Program-made: the position numbers and the translations under genes
The notes under the pieces: model-generated
What the model was told of the DNA's origin: nothing
Databases searched by the model: none
Seen by the model: the letters and a program-made list of their open reading frames with translations, nothing else
NCBI RefSeq assembly: GCF_018130695.1
Contig: NZ_JAFCJX010000040.1
Coordinates: 1-64,000, forward strand
DNA: 64,000 bases
Source of the DNA: Bradyrhizobium jicamae
GTDB taxonomy: Bacteria; Pseudomonadota; Alphaproteobacteria; Rhizobiales; Xanthobacteraceae
Direction: 5' to 3'
In this document: piece by piece, positions 32,925 to 41,740 of the stretch
How positions within the stretch are numbered: position 1 is the stretch's first letter
Layout of the letters: every line of letters begins with the position of its first letter

Positions 32925-35015
32925 ATGGTTCACGATTCTACCGACGGTCCGAAGCCGCCTGGCCGAAAAGCGCGGCGCGGTTCCCAATCCGCTTCTCCGC
33001 CCGATGAGGCGGGCTTGGCCTCTCCCGATCTCGATCCCGCGACGGCTGGCGCCGACGAGGACGATGAGGGGCGCCTGCCCGATGCGTCGGACGAGGGTGC
33101 ATCGGACGAGGGTTCGGAGATGATCGCCGAGGGCACGCTCGGGATCGGGCACGCCGCGATCGAGAACGCGGTCAAGCTGGCGCCGACCTCACCCGGCGTC
33201 TACCGCATGCTGAACGCCGCCAACGACGTGCTCTATGTCGGCAAGGCCAAGAACGTCAAAAAGCGTCTCGCGTCCTATGCGCGGGTCAACGCGCCGCTGC
33301 CGGCGCGCATCCTGCGCATGATCGCGGCGACCGTGAACGTCGAGATCGTCTCGACCATGACGGAAACCGAAGCGCTGCTGTTGGAGGCCAACCTCATCAA
33401 GCAGCTGCGGCCGCGTTTCAATGTGCAGCTGCGCGACGACAAGTCGTTTCCCTACATCCTGCTCACCGGCGACCATTGGGCGCCGCAGATCCTCAAGCAT
33501 CGTGGCGCGCAATCGCGGCCTGGCCGCTACTTCGGACCGTTCGCCTCCGCTGGCGCCGTCAACCGCACTATCACGGCGCTGCAGCGCGCCTTCCTGATCC
33601 GCTCCTGCACCGACGGCTTCTTCGAGAGCCGGACGCGGCCGTGCCTGCTGTATCAGATCCGCCGCTGTGCCGGCCCCTGCACCCGCGAGATCGACTTCCC
33701 CGGCTATACCGAGCTGGTGCGCGAGGCGACCGAATTCCTGTCCGGCCGCAGCCATGCGGTGAAGGGACTGCTCGCTAGCGAGATGGAGAAGGCCTCGAAC
33801 GAGATGGAGTTCGAGACCGCCGCGGTCTATCGCGACCGCCTCGCCGCGTTGTCGGCGATCCAGTCGCAGCAGGGCATCAATCCGCGCACGGTCGAAGAGG
33901 CCGACGTGTTCGCGATCCACCAGGAAGGCGGCTATTCCTGCGTGGAGGTGTTCTTCTTCCGCACCGGCCAGAACTGGGGCAACCGCGCCTATTTCCCGCG
34001 CGCGGAGAAGACGTTCACGCCCGAGGAGGTGCTGTCGTCCTTCCTCGCCCAGTTCTACGACGACAAGCCGCCGCCGAAACTGATCCTGCTCTCGCATGAG
34101 ATCGAGGAGTGCGCCCTGCTCGCCGATGCGCTCGCGGTCAAGGCCGGATACAAGGTCGAGGTCTCCGTGCCGAAGCGCGGCGAGAAGAAGGAGCTGATCG
34201 CCCACGCGCTGACCAATGCGCGCGAGGCGCTCGGCCGCAAGCTTGCGGACACAGCAACGCAGAGCCGGCTCCTGGAGGGCATGGTCACGACTCTCGGCCT
34301 GCCGCATACGCCGAAGCGGATCGAGGTCTACGACAACAGCCACATCCAGGGCACCAACGCGGTCGGCGCGATGATCGTGGCGGGGCCCGACGGCTTCATG
34401 AAGAACCAGTACCGCAAGTTCAACATCAAGTCGGAAGGCATCACTCCCGGCGACGACTTCGCGATGATGCGCGAGGTGCTGGAGCGGCGCTTCAAGCGGC
34501 TGTTGAAGCCGCCGGAGGACGACGCGGCCGAGGCCAGGGCGGATGACGATTCGTTTCCGCAATGGCCCGACCTCGTCATCATCGACGGCGGTCGCGGCCA
34601 GCTCAATGCGGTCAGGGAAATCTTTGGAAATCTGGGCCTGACCCAGGTGTCGCTCATGGCGGTCGCCAAGGGGCCGGACCGCGACGCCGGCCGCGAGACC
34701 CTGTTCATGCCGGACCGCGAGGCGATCAAGCTCGAGCCGCGCGACCCCGTGCTGTACTTCATCCAGCGGCTGCGCGATGAAGCCCATCGCTTCGTGATCG
34801 GCTCGCACCGCAAGCTGCGGAAAAAGGATATCCGCGAGGCCGGCTTGCAGGAGATTCCGGGCATCGGACCATCCCGCAAACGTGCCTTGCTCCATCATTT
34901 CGGGACGTTAAAGGAGATCGAACGGGCCTCGATCGCCGATCTTGGCAAGGTTCCCGGGGTCAGCGCCGAAAGTGCCCGCAAGATTTTCGAGTTTTTCCAC
35001 GCCCAACCGGGTTAA
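32925..35015 (+). CDS. uvrC: UvrABC excinuclease subunit C
   Basis: Makes the 3' and 5' incisions in nucleotide excision repair. 696 aa from ATG 32925. The GIY-YIG domain (about residues 88-170) reads GVYRMLNAANDVLYVGKAKN; a UVR motif lies near 285; the UvrC RNase H-like endonuclease includes VYDNSHIQGTNAVGAMIV and LVIIDGGRGQLNAV. C-terminal HhH: GIGPSRKRALLHHFGTLKEI. The first 75 or so residues form an acidic, low-complexity extension absent in E. coli. It leads uvrC-pgsA-moaD-moaE-prmB. Confidence 0.97.
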   Translation: MVHDSTDGPKPPGRKARRGSQSASPPDEAGLASPDLDPATAGADEDDEGRLPDASDEGASDEGSEMIAEGTLGIGHAAIENAVKLAPTSPGVYRMLNAANDVLYVGKAKNVKKRLASYARVNAPLPARILRMIAATVNVEIVSTMTETEALLLEANLIKQLRPRFNVQLRDDKSFPYILLTGDHWAPQILKHRGAQSRPGRYFGPFASAGAVNRTITALQRAFLIRSCTDGFFESRTRPCLLYQIRRCAGPCTREIDFPGYTELVREATEFLSGRSHAVKGLLASEMEKASNEMEFETAAVYRDRLAALSAIQSQQGINPRTVEEADVFAIHQEGGYSCVEVFFFRTGQNWGNRAYFPRAEKTFTPEEVLSSFLAQFYDDKPPPKLILLSHEIEECALLADALAVKAGYKVEVSVPKRGEKKELIAHALTNAREALGRKLADTATQSRLLEGMVTTLGLPHTPKRIEVYDNSHIQGTNAVGAMIVAGPDGFMKNQYRKFNIKSEGITPGDDFAMMREVLERRFKRLLKPPEDDAAEARADDDSFPQWPDLVIIDGGRGQLNAVREIFGNLGLTQVSLMAVAKGPDRDAGRETLFMPDREAIKLEPRDPVLYFIQRLRDEAHRFVIGSHRKLRKKDIREAGLQEIPGIGPSRKRALLHHFGTLKEIERASIADLGKVPGVSAESARKIFEFFHAQPG

Positions 35016-35105
35016 AGGAAAAGACAAGTCATCAGCACGTCGCCGCTCCCGGGCAGTTGAGTCCGCACGGTTGACCTTCTCGCCTGAGCGGTATTGGTAG
35101 GACGA

Positions 35106-35744
35106 ATGAACATCGCCACGACCCAGGGACAACCCAAGGGACAGACCAAGACCTTGTCCCTACCGAATATCCTCACCTGCGCCCGGATCCTCGCCATTCC
35201 GGTGGTGATCGGCTGCATCTTCATGCAGTCCAAGGAAGGCCCGCTCTGGCTGCGCTGGGTCGCGGTCGCGATCTTCATTGCGGCCGGGGTCACCGACTAC
35301 CTCGACGGCTACTACGCCCGGATCTGGAATCAGCAATCGGCCTTCGGGCGCATGCTGGACCCGATCGCCGACAAGCTCCTGGTCGCCTCCTGCCTGCTCG
35401 TGCTGGCCGCCGACGGCACCATCAACAACTGGTCGCTCTGGGCCGCGGTTGTGATCATGTGCCGCGAGATCCTGGTCTCGGGCCTGCGCGAATATCTCGC
35501 GGCGCTGCGGGTCAGCGTCCCCGTCACCAAGCTCGCCAAATGGAAGACCACCATCCAGCTGGTCGCGATCGGCTTCCTGCTCGCGGGCGAAGCCGGCGAC
35601 CAGGTCGCGCCGGCCAGCCTCGGCCCGATCGTGTCCCTGACCGGCATCGTGCTGCTGTGGATGTCGGCGATCTTCACGATCTACACCGGCTGGGATTACT
35701 TCCGTGCCGGCATCCATCACCTCATCAAGGAGGATGAGGGATGA
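35106..35744 (+). CDS. pgsA: CDP-diacylglycerol--glycerol-3-phosphate 3-phosphatidyltransferase
   Basis: Inner-membrane enzyme making phosphatidylglycerophosphate, the committed step to phosphatidylglycerol and cardiolipin. The CDP-alcohol phosphotransferase motif DGYYARIWNQQSAFGRMLDP continues to IADKLL, giving all conserved Asp/Gly positions. About five transmembrane segments. 212 aa from ATG 35106. It overlaps moaD by 4 bp (ATGA). Confidence 0.95.
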   Translation: MNIATTQGQPKGQTKTLSLPNILTCARILAIPVVIGCIFMQSKEGPLWLRWVAVAIFIAAGVTDYLDGYYARIWNQQSAFGRMLDPIADKLLVASCLLVLAADGTINNWSLWAAVVIMCREILVSGLREYLAALRVSVPVTKLAKWKTTIQLVAIGFLLAGEAGDQVAPASLGPIVSLTGIVLLWMSAIFTIYTGWDYFRAGIHHLIKEDEG

Positions 35745-35992
35745 AGGTGAAATATTTTGCCTGGGTGCGCGAGCGCATCGGCAAGGCGGAAGAGACCATC
35801 GAGCCGCCGGCGGACGTGCGCACCGTCGACGATCTGATCGGCTGGCTGACGGCGCAGGGCGAGGCCTACGCCTATGCCTTCGAGAAGCCGAAGGTGATCC
35901 GCGCCGCGATCGACCATGCCCATGTCAAGGCGGACGCGACCATCGCCGGCGCGCGCGAGATCGCGTTCTTTCCGCCGATGACTGGTGGATAG
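35741..35992 (+). CDS. moaD: Molybdopterin synthase sulfur carrier subunit
   Basis: 83-aa ubiquitin-like protein ending in the required Gly-Gly (FFPPMTGG), which is thiocarboxylated and donates sulfur to precursor Z. It starts MKVKYFAWVRERIGKAEET. It overlaps pgsA by 4 bp and precedes moaE, with a family-D repeat starting at its TAG stop. Confidence 0.95.
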   Translation: MKVKYFAWVRERIGKAEETIEPPADVRTVDDLIGWLTAQGEAYAYAFEKPKVIRAAIDHAHVKADATIAGAREIAFFPPMTGG

Positions 35993-36041
35993 CGTTTTCG
36001 AGCGAAGTGGATACCGGTTCGCGTGAAGAAAACGCGTCAAA
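35992..36041. repeat. Dispersed repeat family D, short copy between moaD and moaE
   Basis: gcgttttcgagcgaagtgga, ataccggttcgcgtgaagaa and aacgcgtc, with gcgttttc/gaaaacgc able to pair. Its first bases are contiguous with the moaD stop codon, and it fills most of the 62-bp gap to moaE. Confidence 0.9.
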
Positions 36042-36054
36042 TAAAAGTGTCATC

Positions 36055-36522
36055 ATGACCGTCAGCGCAACCATCCGCATTCAAGAGGCCGATTTCGATG
36101 TCGCGCGCGAGATCGCGGCGCTGAGCCAGGGCCGCACCGACGTCGGCGCTGTCGTCAGCTTCAGCGGCATCTGCCGCGGCGCCGAGCAGGGCGAGCCGAT
36201 CGCGGCACTGACGCTCGAGCATTATCCTGATATGGCGGAAGCGGAAATCCAGCGCCACGCGGATGACGCGCTGGCGCGCTGGCCGCTGCAGGGGCTGACC
36301 GTGATCCACCGCTTCGGCCGCATCGAGCCGGGTCAGAACATCGTGCTGGTGGTGACCGCGTCGGCGCATCGGCAGGCTGCCTTCGAGGCCGCCGAATTCC
36401 TGATGGATTACCTGAAGACCAACGCGCCGTTCTGGAAGCGCGAGGAAAGCGCCCGCGGCACCAACTGGATCGAGGCGCAGGACCATGACGACGTGGCTGC
36501 CGCGCGCTGGACCAAATCCTGA
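36055..36522 (+). CDS. moaE: Molybdopterin synthase catalytic subunit
   Basis: Transfers sulfur from MoaD to precursor Z to form molybdopterin. 155 aa. Signatures: VGAVVSFSGICRGAEQGEPI, LTLEHYPDMAE, VIHRFGRIEPGQNIVLVVTA, the catalytic Lys region YLKTNAPFWKREES. Its TGA overlaps the prmB ATG by one base (TGATG). It is in the same operon as moaD but separated from it by a repeat. Confidence 0.96.
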   Translation: MTVSATIRIQEADFDVAREIAALSQGRTDVGAVVSFSGICRGAEQGEPIAALTLEHYPDMAEAEIQRHADDALARWPLQGLTVIHRFGRIEPGQNIVLVVTASAHRQAAFEAAEFLMDYLKTNAPFWKREESARGTNWIEAQDHDDVAAARWTKS

Positions 36523-37481
36523 TGGCCAAATCCGGCAAGTCACCCGCGAAGCGCCGCCCCGCCGCGGCGAAGGCGCCGGCCGTCGGCGCAGGCGAACTCC
36601 ACACGCTGTTCGACTACGTCCGCTATGCGGTGAGCCGCTTCAATGAAGCGAAGATCGTGTTCGCCCACGGCACCACCGATCCCGTCGCCGAAGCCGCCTT
36701 CCTGGTCTGCGAGACGCTGCATCTGCATCCCGACCAGTTCGAGAGCTTTGCCGGCGCACGGGTCACGAATGCCGAGGGCAGGCGCATCCTCGATTTGATC
36801 GCGCGTCGCGTCAGCACGCGGAAACCGGCGGCCTATCTCGTCAACAAGATCTACATGCGCGGGCTGCCGTTCTATGTCGACGAGCGCACCATCGTGCCGC
36901 GCTCCTTCATCGGCGAGCTGCTGGATTCGCATTTCGGCGGCGACGACGACGGTACCTCGCTGATCGGCGATCCCACCAAGGTCGAACGCGTGCTCGATCT
37001 CTGCACCGGCTCGGGTTGCCTTGCGATCCTGGCGAGCCGCAACTTCCCCAATGCCGAGGTCGATGCGGTCGACATCTCCAGGGACGCGCTCGCGGTCGCC
37101 GGGCGCAACGTCGGGGATCACGGACTCGAGGACCGCCTGACGCTGCATCGGGGCGATCTGTTCGAGCCGCTCAGCGACGTCAGATACGATTTGATCATCT
37201 CCAACCCGCCCTATGTCGACGCCGAGGGCATGGCCGCGCTGCCGCGCGAATGCCGCGCCGAACCCAAGCTCGCTTTCGACGGCGGGCCTGATGGCCTCGA
37301 CATCGTCAGGCGCATCCTCGATGAGGCGAAGCAGCACCTGACGCCGGGCGGCGGCCTGCTCTGCGAGATCGGCCGCGGCCGCGACAATCTCGAAGCCGCC
37401 TACCCCAACCTGCCGCTGCTCTGGCTCGATACCGAGGACTCCGAGGGCGAAGTGTTCTGGATCGCCGCCGCCGACCTCTGA
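36522..37481 (+). CDS. prmB: 50S ribosomal protein L3 N(5)-glutamine methyltransferase
   Basis: HemK-family class I methyltransferase of 319 aa. The SAM site is VLDLCTGSGCLAILASRNFP and the catalytic ISNPPYVDAEGM (NPPY motif that binds Gln). An N-terminal helical domain (about 20-110) precedes it, as in PrmB; VPRSFIGELLDSHF is PrmB-like. The first 25 residues are Lys/Ala/Pro-rich. It follows moaE with a one-base overlap. PrmA/PrmC are alternatives, but the length and FIGELLD motif favour PrmB. Confidence 0.92.
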   Translation: MAKSGKSPAKRRPAAAKAPAVGAGELHTLFDYVRYAVSRFNEAKIVFAHGTTDPVAEAAFLVCETLHLHPDQFESFAGARVTNAEGRRILDLIARRVSTRKPAAYLVNKIYMRGLPFYVDERTIVPRSFIGELLDSHFGGDDDGTSLIGDPTKVERVLDLCTGSGCLAILASRNFPNAEVDAVDISRDALAVAGRNVGDHGLEDRLTLHRGDLFEPLSDVRYDLIISNPPYVDAEGMAALPRECRAEPKLAFDGGPDGLDIVRRILDEAKQHLTPGGGLLCEIGRGRDNLEAAYPNLPLLWLDTEDSEGEVFWIAAADL

Positions 37482-37677
37482 CACCGCCTCCCGCATCAAT
37501 CGACGCACACGAAAATCATGTGCAGTTCCAGCCGGTTCCAAAGAAGGCTGGCCCGGCGAATCAGTATTGATGCTAAGGTTGCAACGCCTTTGGGGGGCGC
37601 AACGTTTAGGCCATGATTGTGGGGCACCCGTGTTTCCCGGACCGGGGTGAGTTCGGACTGAGGGCGCAGCGCGCGAC

Positions 37678-39150
37678 ATGATTCGCATTTCGACGATCTT
37701 CATTGCCATCTGCATGGTGCTGGTTTCGGCCTCGCTCGGCCTCGTGCTCTATGCGGTGGCGGGGATCAGCGGCTCGGAATCCGCGATCGTGGCGCTGACC
37801 GCGCTGACCTTCCTGGTGCTCTACAACGCAGTCTCGATGCGGCTGCGCGACCGCACCGATGTCGGCGGCCAGATCGCCGATCTGTCGCGCGGCACCGCCG
37901 ACCTCGCCCGCCAGGTTGCCGAATTCGGCCGCCGCCTCGCCGCCGTCGAGGGCCGGCTGGTGTCGTCCAATTCCGCCGGCAACGACCGCATGCAGGCCGT
38001 GGTCGGCGAGATCAGCGAGCTCGGCGTGCTGGTCAAGCAGCTCGCCGCCTCCGTGGCCAGCCACGACGACATACTGTCGTCAGCAGTTGAAGCATCGGCC
38101 CCGCCGCCCGTGCCGGTGCACAGCGCCGTGTTCGATCCCCCGCGCGAAATGGCGCCGGCCGTCTTTGCACCGGCGCCTCAGGCACCCGTCATGCCGGCGC
38201 CGGCCATCGCACCGCTTGGCATCGCACCGCCTGCCGTCGAGCCTGCGATCGCGCGCAGCCAGCCGCAGTTGCTCGGCGCCATCAAGAACGCCATCGAGGA
38301 GAACCGCCTCGACATCTATTTGCAGCCGATGGTGACGCTGCCGCAGCGCAAGGTGCGCTACTACGAGGCCGTGACGCGGCTGCGCGACGCCCACGACCAG
38401 ATCCTCGCCGCCGACGATTTCATCGGCGTTGCCGAGGCCGGCGGCCTGATCGGACGCATCGACCACATGGTGATGCTGCGCTGTGTCCAGGTGCTGCGCC
38501 GCCTGATGGTGCGCAACAAGGATGTCGGCGTGTTCTGCAACGTCTCCGCCGCGACGCTGACCAATCCTGCCAATTTCAACCAGTGCCTGGATTTCCTCGA
38601 AGCCAACCGCGCGCTGGCGCCGTCGCTGGTGCTGGAATTCAAGCAGGTGATGTTCCGCAATCTCGGTCCCGCCGAGAGCGAGAGCCTGGCTGCGCTGTCG
38701 CAGCGCGGCTACCGCTTCTCGGTCGACCATGTCAGCGATCTCCGTTTCGAGCCGCGCGAGCTCGCCGATCGCGGCGTCCGCTTCATCAAGGTGCCGGCCT
38801 CGCTGCTGCTCGATCCCATGCAGAGCTCGGCCTCGGATATCCACCCTTCCGATCTCTCCGACCTGCTCGGCCGTTACGGCATCGACCTGATCGCCGAGAA
38901 GATCGAGGGCGAGCGCGCCGTGGTCGACCTGCTCGATTTCGACGTCCGCTTCGGCCAGGGCTTCCTGTTCGCGCCGCCGCGGCCGTTGCGGCCCGAAGGG
39001 GCATCTGCTACCGCCGGAGCCCCGACGACCAAGCCGCAGGAACCCAATGGTGCCAGCAATCCAGCTCCCGTCCCAGGCACGGCCATGGAGCCGCCGCCGC
39101 GGACTTCAGGCAATGCCGCGCTGGCGCGCCGCGCGGTTGGCCCCGGCTAA
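37678..39150 (+). CDS. Membrane-anchored EAL-domain protein with degenerate active site (TipF-like)
   Basis: 490 aa. Two N-terminal transmembrane helices (about residues 4-26 and 32-54), a coiled coil (about 60-140) and a Pro/Ala-rich linker (about 140-195) precede an EAL domain (about 200-440). The EAL signature reads YYEAVTRLRD; the DDFGTG motif is replaced by VDHVSDLRF, although Lys (FIKVPASLL), Glu (LIAEKIEGE) and GQGFLF remain. Loss of the metal-binding Asp predicts c-di-GMP binding without hydrolysis. This architecture matches Caulobacter TipF, a flagellar assembly factor, but no flagellar gene is adjacent. Confidence 0.82.
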   Translation: MIRISTIFIAICMVLVSASLGLVLYAVAGISGSESAIVALTALTFLVLYNAVSMRLRDRTDVGGQIADLSRGTADLARQVAEFGRRLAAVEGRLVSSNSAGNDRMQAVVGEISELGVLVKQLAASVASHDDILSSAVEASAPPPVPVHSAVFDPPREMAPAVFAPAPQAPVMPAPAIAPLGIAPPAVEPAIARSQPQLLGAIKNAIEENRLDIYLQPMVTLPQRKVRYYEAVTRLRDAHDQILAADDFIGVAEAGGLIGRIDHMVMLRCVQVLRRLMVRNKDVGVFCNVSAATLTNPANFNQCLDFLEANRALAPSLVLEFKQVMFRNLGPAESESLAALSQRGYRFSVDHVSDLRFEPRELADRGVRFIKVPASLLLDPMQSSASDIHPSDLSDLLGRYGIDLIAEKIEGERAVVDLLDFDVRFGQGFLFAPPRPLRPEGASATAGAPTTKPQEPNGASNPAPVPGTAMEPPPRTSGNAALARRAVGPG

Positions 39151-39165
39151 CGGGCTGAACCGATC

Positions 39166-40020
39166 ATGACCTCGCTGCGATTTGCCGAGCGGCTGCGCGA
39201 CCTCGTCGGCGAGACCGACGTCGTGCTGTCGGACATCTGGGGCGTCGTGCACAACGGCCTGGAGTCCTTCCCCGAGGCGTGCGAGGCCCTGCACAATTTT
39301 CGCCAGCAGGGCGGCACCGTCATCCTGATCACCAATGCGCCGCGGCCGGCGGATTCCGTGCAGCGGCAGCTGCGCAAGCTCGGCGTCGCCGACCAGACCT
39401 ATGACGCGATCGTCTCGTCCGGCGATCTCAGCCGCCAGTTCGTCGCCGGCCATCCCGGCCAGAAGATCTTCTGGATTGGTCCGGAGCGTGACAGCTCGAT
39501 CCATCGCGGCCTTGACGCCACGATGGTGCCGCTCGAGCAGGCCGACTACATCATCTGCACCGGCCTGTTCGACGATGAAGTCGAATCCGCCGAGGACTAT
39601 CGCGACACGCTGCTGAAGGCGCGCGAGCGCAAGCTCACCCTGGTCTGCGCCAATCCTGACATCGTGGTCGAGCGCGGCGACCGGCTGATCTATTGCGCCG
39701 GCGCAGTCGCAGAGCTCTACCGCGAGCTCGGTGGCGAGGTAATCTTCTACGGCAAGCCGCACCGGCCGATCTATGAGCGCGCCATGGAGCTGGCCGCCCA
39801 GCATCGCGGGCGCGCGACCGAGCTCGGCCGGGTGCTCGCGATCGGCGATTCCGTGCGCACCGATCTCGCCGGCGCGCATGGCTTCGGCATCGACCTGCTG
39901 TTCGTCACCCGCGGCATCCATTCCGAGGAGTTCGAGGGCATCGAGCAGCTCGACCCGGCCTCGGTGAAGGAATTGTTCGGCCACCCGCCCCGCGCATTGA
40001 TGCGCGAGCTGCGCTGGTAA
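39166..40020 (+). CDS. HAD superfamily hydrolase, TIGR01459 type (NagD-like)
   Basis: 284 aa. Motif I: VVLSDIWGVVHNGLE (the first Asp is the nucleophile; the second acidic position is Trp-shifted as in this subfamily). Cap domain in the middle, motif III Lys in FYGKPHRPIYERAM and motif IV GRVLAIGDSVRTDLAGAHGF. A sugar or nucleotide phosphatase role is likely; the substrate is unknown. It begins 15 bp after the EAL gene and may be co-transcribed. A family-D repeat follows its stop. Confidence 0.9.
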   Translation: MTSLRFAERLRDLVGETDVVLSDIWGVVHNGLESFPEACEALHNFRQQGGTVILITNAPRPADSVQRQLRKLGVADQTYDAIVSSGDLSRQFVAGHPGQKIFWIGPERDSSIHRGLDATMVPLEQADYIICTGLFDDEVESAEDYRDTLLKARERKLTLVCANPDIVVERGDRLIYCAGAVAELYRELGGEVIFYGKPHRPIYERAMELAAQHRGRATELGRVLAIGDSVRTDLAGAHGFGIDLLFVTRGIHSEEFEGIEQLDPASVKELFGHPPRALMRELRW

Positions 40021-40022
40021 CA

Positions 40023-40073
40023 TAGCGTTTTCGAGCGAAGTGGCTTCCGGTTCGCGCGAAGAAAACGCGTCCA
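40023..40073. repeat. Dispersed repeat family D, short copy 3
   Basis: tagcgttttcgagcgaagtg, cttccggttcgcgcgaagaa and aacgcgtcc, starting 2 bp after the TAA stop of the HAD hydrolase gene. It is followed by a separate intrinsic terminator. Confidence 0.88.
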
Positions 40074-40089
40074 GAAAAAGAGCAAAACA

Positions 40090-40117
40090 AAAAGCCCGGG
40101 CCTAGGCCCGGGCTTTT
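40090..40117. terminator. Bidirectional intrinsic terminator
   Basis: aaaagcccgggcc-taggcccgggctttt is a nearly perfect palindrome with A4/T4 flanks. It lies between the convergent HAD-hydrolase (+) and CheY-like (-) genes and can serve both. Confidence 0.92.
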
Positions 40118-40140
40118 CAAATTCGGTGGGGACGCGACGC

Positions 40141-40536
40141 TTACGCGGTCGCCATGTCCGGGAAGACCGCCTCGATCTTGGTCTTCAGCGTCGCGGCGTT
40201 GAACGGCTTGACGATATAGTTGTTCACGCCGGCCTTCTTGGCGGCGATCACGTTCTCGGTCTTGGATTCCGCCGTGATCATGATGAAGGGCGTGGTCGCC
40301 AGATTGGGATCGGCGCGGACTTCCTTGAGCAGGTCGTAGCCGGTCATCGGCTCCATGTTCCAGTCGGAGATCACGAGGCCATACTTCTTGCCGCGCATCT
40401 TGTTCAGCGCGGCCGAGCCGTCGGAAGCATCATCGATGTTCTCGAAGCCGAGTTGCTTGAGGAGATTCCGGATGATGCGGATCATGGTGCTGTAGTCATC
40501 GACCACCAGGACCGGCATGGACAAATCAACCGCCAT
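40141..40536 (-). CDS. Single-domain response regulator, CheY-like
   Basis: 131-aa receiver domain only. The acidic pair is in VLVVDDYSTMIRIIRNLLKQ, phospho-acceptor Asp in GLVISDWNMEPMTGYDLL, switch Thr in FIMITAESKT and Lys in NYIVKPFNAATL. The sequence strongly resembles chemotaxis CheY. No kinase, chemoreceptor or flagellar gene is adjacent, so its partner must be elsewhere. Translation probably begins at 40536; a second ATG six codons in is possible. Confidence 0.9.
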   Translation of the reverse strand: MAVDLSMPVLVVDDYSTMIRIIRNLLKQLGFENIDDASDGSAALNKMRGKKYGLVISDWNMEPMTGYDLLKEVRADPNLATTPFIMITAESKTENVIAAKKAGVNNYIVKPFNAATLKTKIEAVFPDMATA

Positions 40537-40759
40537 CTTCTTTCCCCCAAACGACGCTAACGCAACAATGACAGACAGGCCGGAACGACCCGTAGCTCCG
40601 ATGCAAGCTCTAGCAGCAGGCGTTAAACAGCGCGTTAACCCGGCGGAACGGGATTGCGTCCGTTTTGATGCGATTGCCGCCGGCTTGACTTCCGAGCCGC
40701 CGCCGCGTCACGGTCGATACCTATCTTTCATGCTTAAGAATTCCTGAAGACTTCCGGAA

Positions 40760-41740
40760 ATGACTCGATTTACCGTTATCCGCGACAACACTCCTCCCGA
40801 CGCGATTCCGCGCGGGGCCGTAGTGGCCATGGGCAATTTCGACGGCGTTCATCTCGGTCACCGCGCCGTGATCGGCTCGGCTTTGCGGATGGGCCAGGCC
40901 CATGGCAAGCCGGCGCTGGCAGTGACGTTCGAGCCGCATCCGCGCAGCTTCTTCAGCCCGAACAGCCCGCAATTCCGCCTGACGGACGAGACCAACAAGC
41001 TGCGGCTTCTGGCCGCGACCGGGCTTGCCGGTGCTGTCGTGATGACTTTCGACAAAATCCGCGCGGGCACCTCGGCCCAAGATTTCATTCACCATGACCT
41101 GATCGAACGGCTCGGCGTCAGCGGGATCGCGGTCGGCTACGACTTTCATTTCGGCAAGGGCCGGGTCGGCTCGCCGAGCCTGCTCGTCAGCGAGGCGCCG
41201 CGGCTCGGCATCGAGGTCGACGTCCAGGCCCATGTCGACATCGAGGAGCGGCCGGTGTCCTCCAGCGCCATCCGCATGGCGCTGGCCGAGGGCCAGATCG
41301 CCGATGCCACCACGATGCTGTCGGGCCCCTGGTTCGTCACCGGCGCCGTGATCCATGGCGAGAAGCGCGGCCGCGATCTCGGCTATCCCACCGCCAATAT
41401 CCGCCTCGACAAGAACTGCGCGCTCAAGCACGGCATCTATGCGGTGCGGGTCGGCCGAGGGCAAGGAAACGACCAGGTGCGGATCGACGGCGTCGCGAGC
41501 TATGGCCGCCGCCCGACGTTCGACAATGGCGCACCGCTGCTCGAAGTGTTCCTGTTCGACTTCAAGGGCGATCTCTACGGTCAGACACTCGACGTCGCCT
41601 TCATCTCGTTCATCCGCGACGAACTTAAATTCGACAGCATCGAGGCGTTGATCCGTCAGATGGACAACGACAGCGCCGCCGCGCGCGCGGCCCTCGCGTC
41701 GGCGCCCGACGCGTTTCCAAAACTCGGGACCATCGATTGA
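40760..41740 (+). CDS. ribF: Bifunctional riboflavin kinase/FAD synthetase
   Basis: 326 aa. Converts riboflavin to FMN and then FAD. The N-terminal FAD synthetase nucleotidyltransferase domain has AMGNFDGVHLGHRAVIGSAL and VTFEPHPRSFF, then VSSSAIRMALAEG. The C-terminal riboflavin kinase domain (about residues 185-310) has RGRDLGYPTANIRLD-type sequence and GVASYGRRPTFDNG. It may feed the FMN sensed by the ribH riboswitch. It overlaps the next gene by a TTGA start/stop. Confidence 0.97.
   Translation: MTRFTVIRDNTPPDAIPRGAVVAMGNFDGVHLGHRAVIGSALRMGQAHGKPALAVTFEPHPRSFFSPNSPQFRLTDETNKLRLLAATGLAGAVVMTFDKIRAGTSAQDFIHHDLIERLGVSGIAVGYDFHFGKGRVGSPSLLVSEAPRLGIEVDVQAHVDIEERPVSSSAIRMALAEGQIADATTMLSGPWFVTGAVIHGEKRGRDLGYPTANIRLDKNCALKHGIYAVRVGRGQGNDQVRIDGVASYGRRPTFDNGAPLLEVFLFDFKGDLYGQTLDVAFISFIRDELKFDSIEALIRQMDNDSAAARAALASAPDAFPKLGTID

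Noticed and set aside
33189..34898. 569-codon open frame on the minus strand
   Set aside because: Antisense to uvrC with no domain signature.
40623..40638. TTAA-N8-TTAA resembling a CtrA site
   Set aside because: The spacing is 8, not 7, so it does not fit the CtrA consensus.
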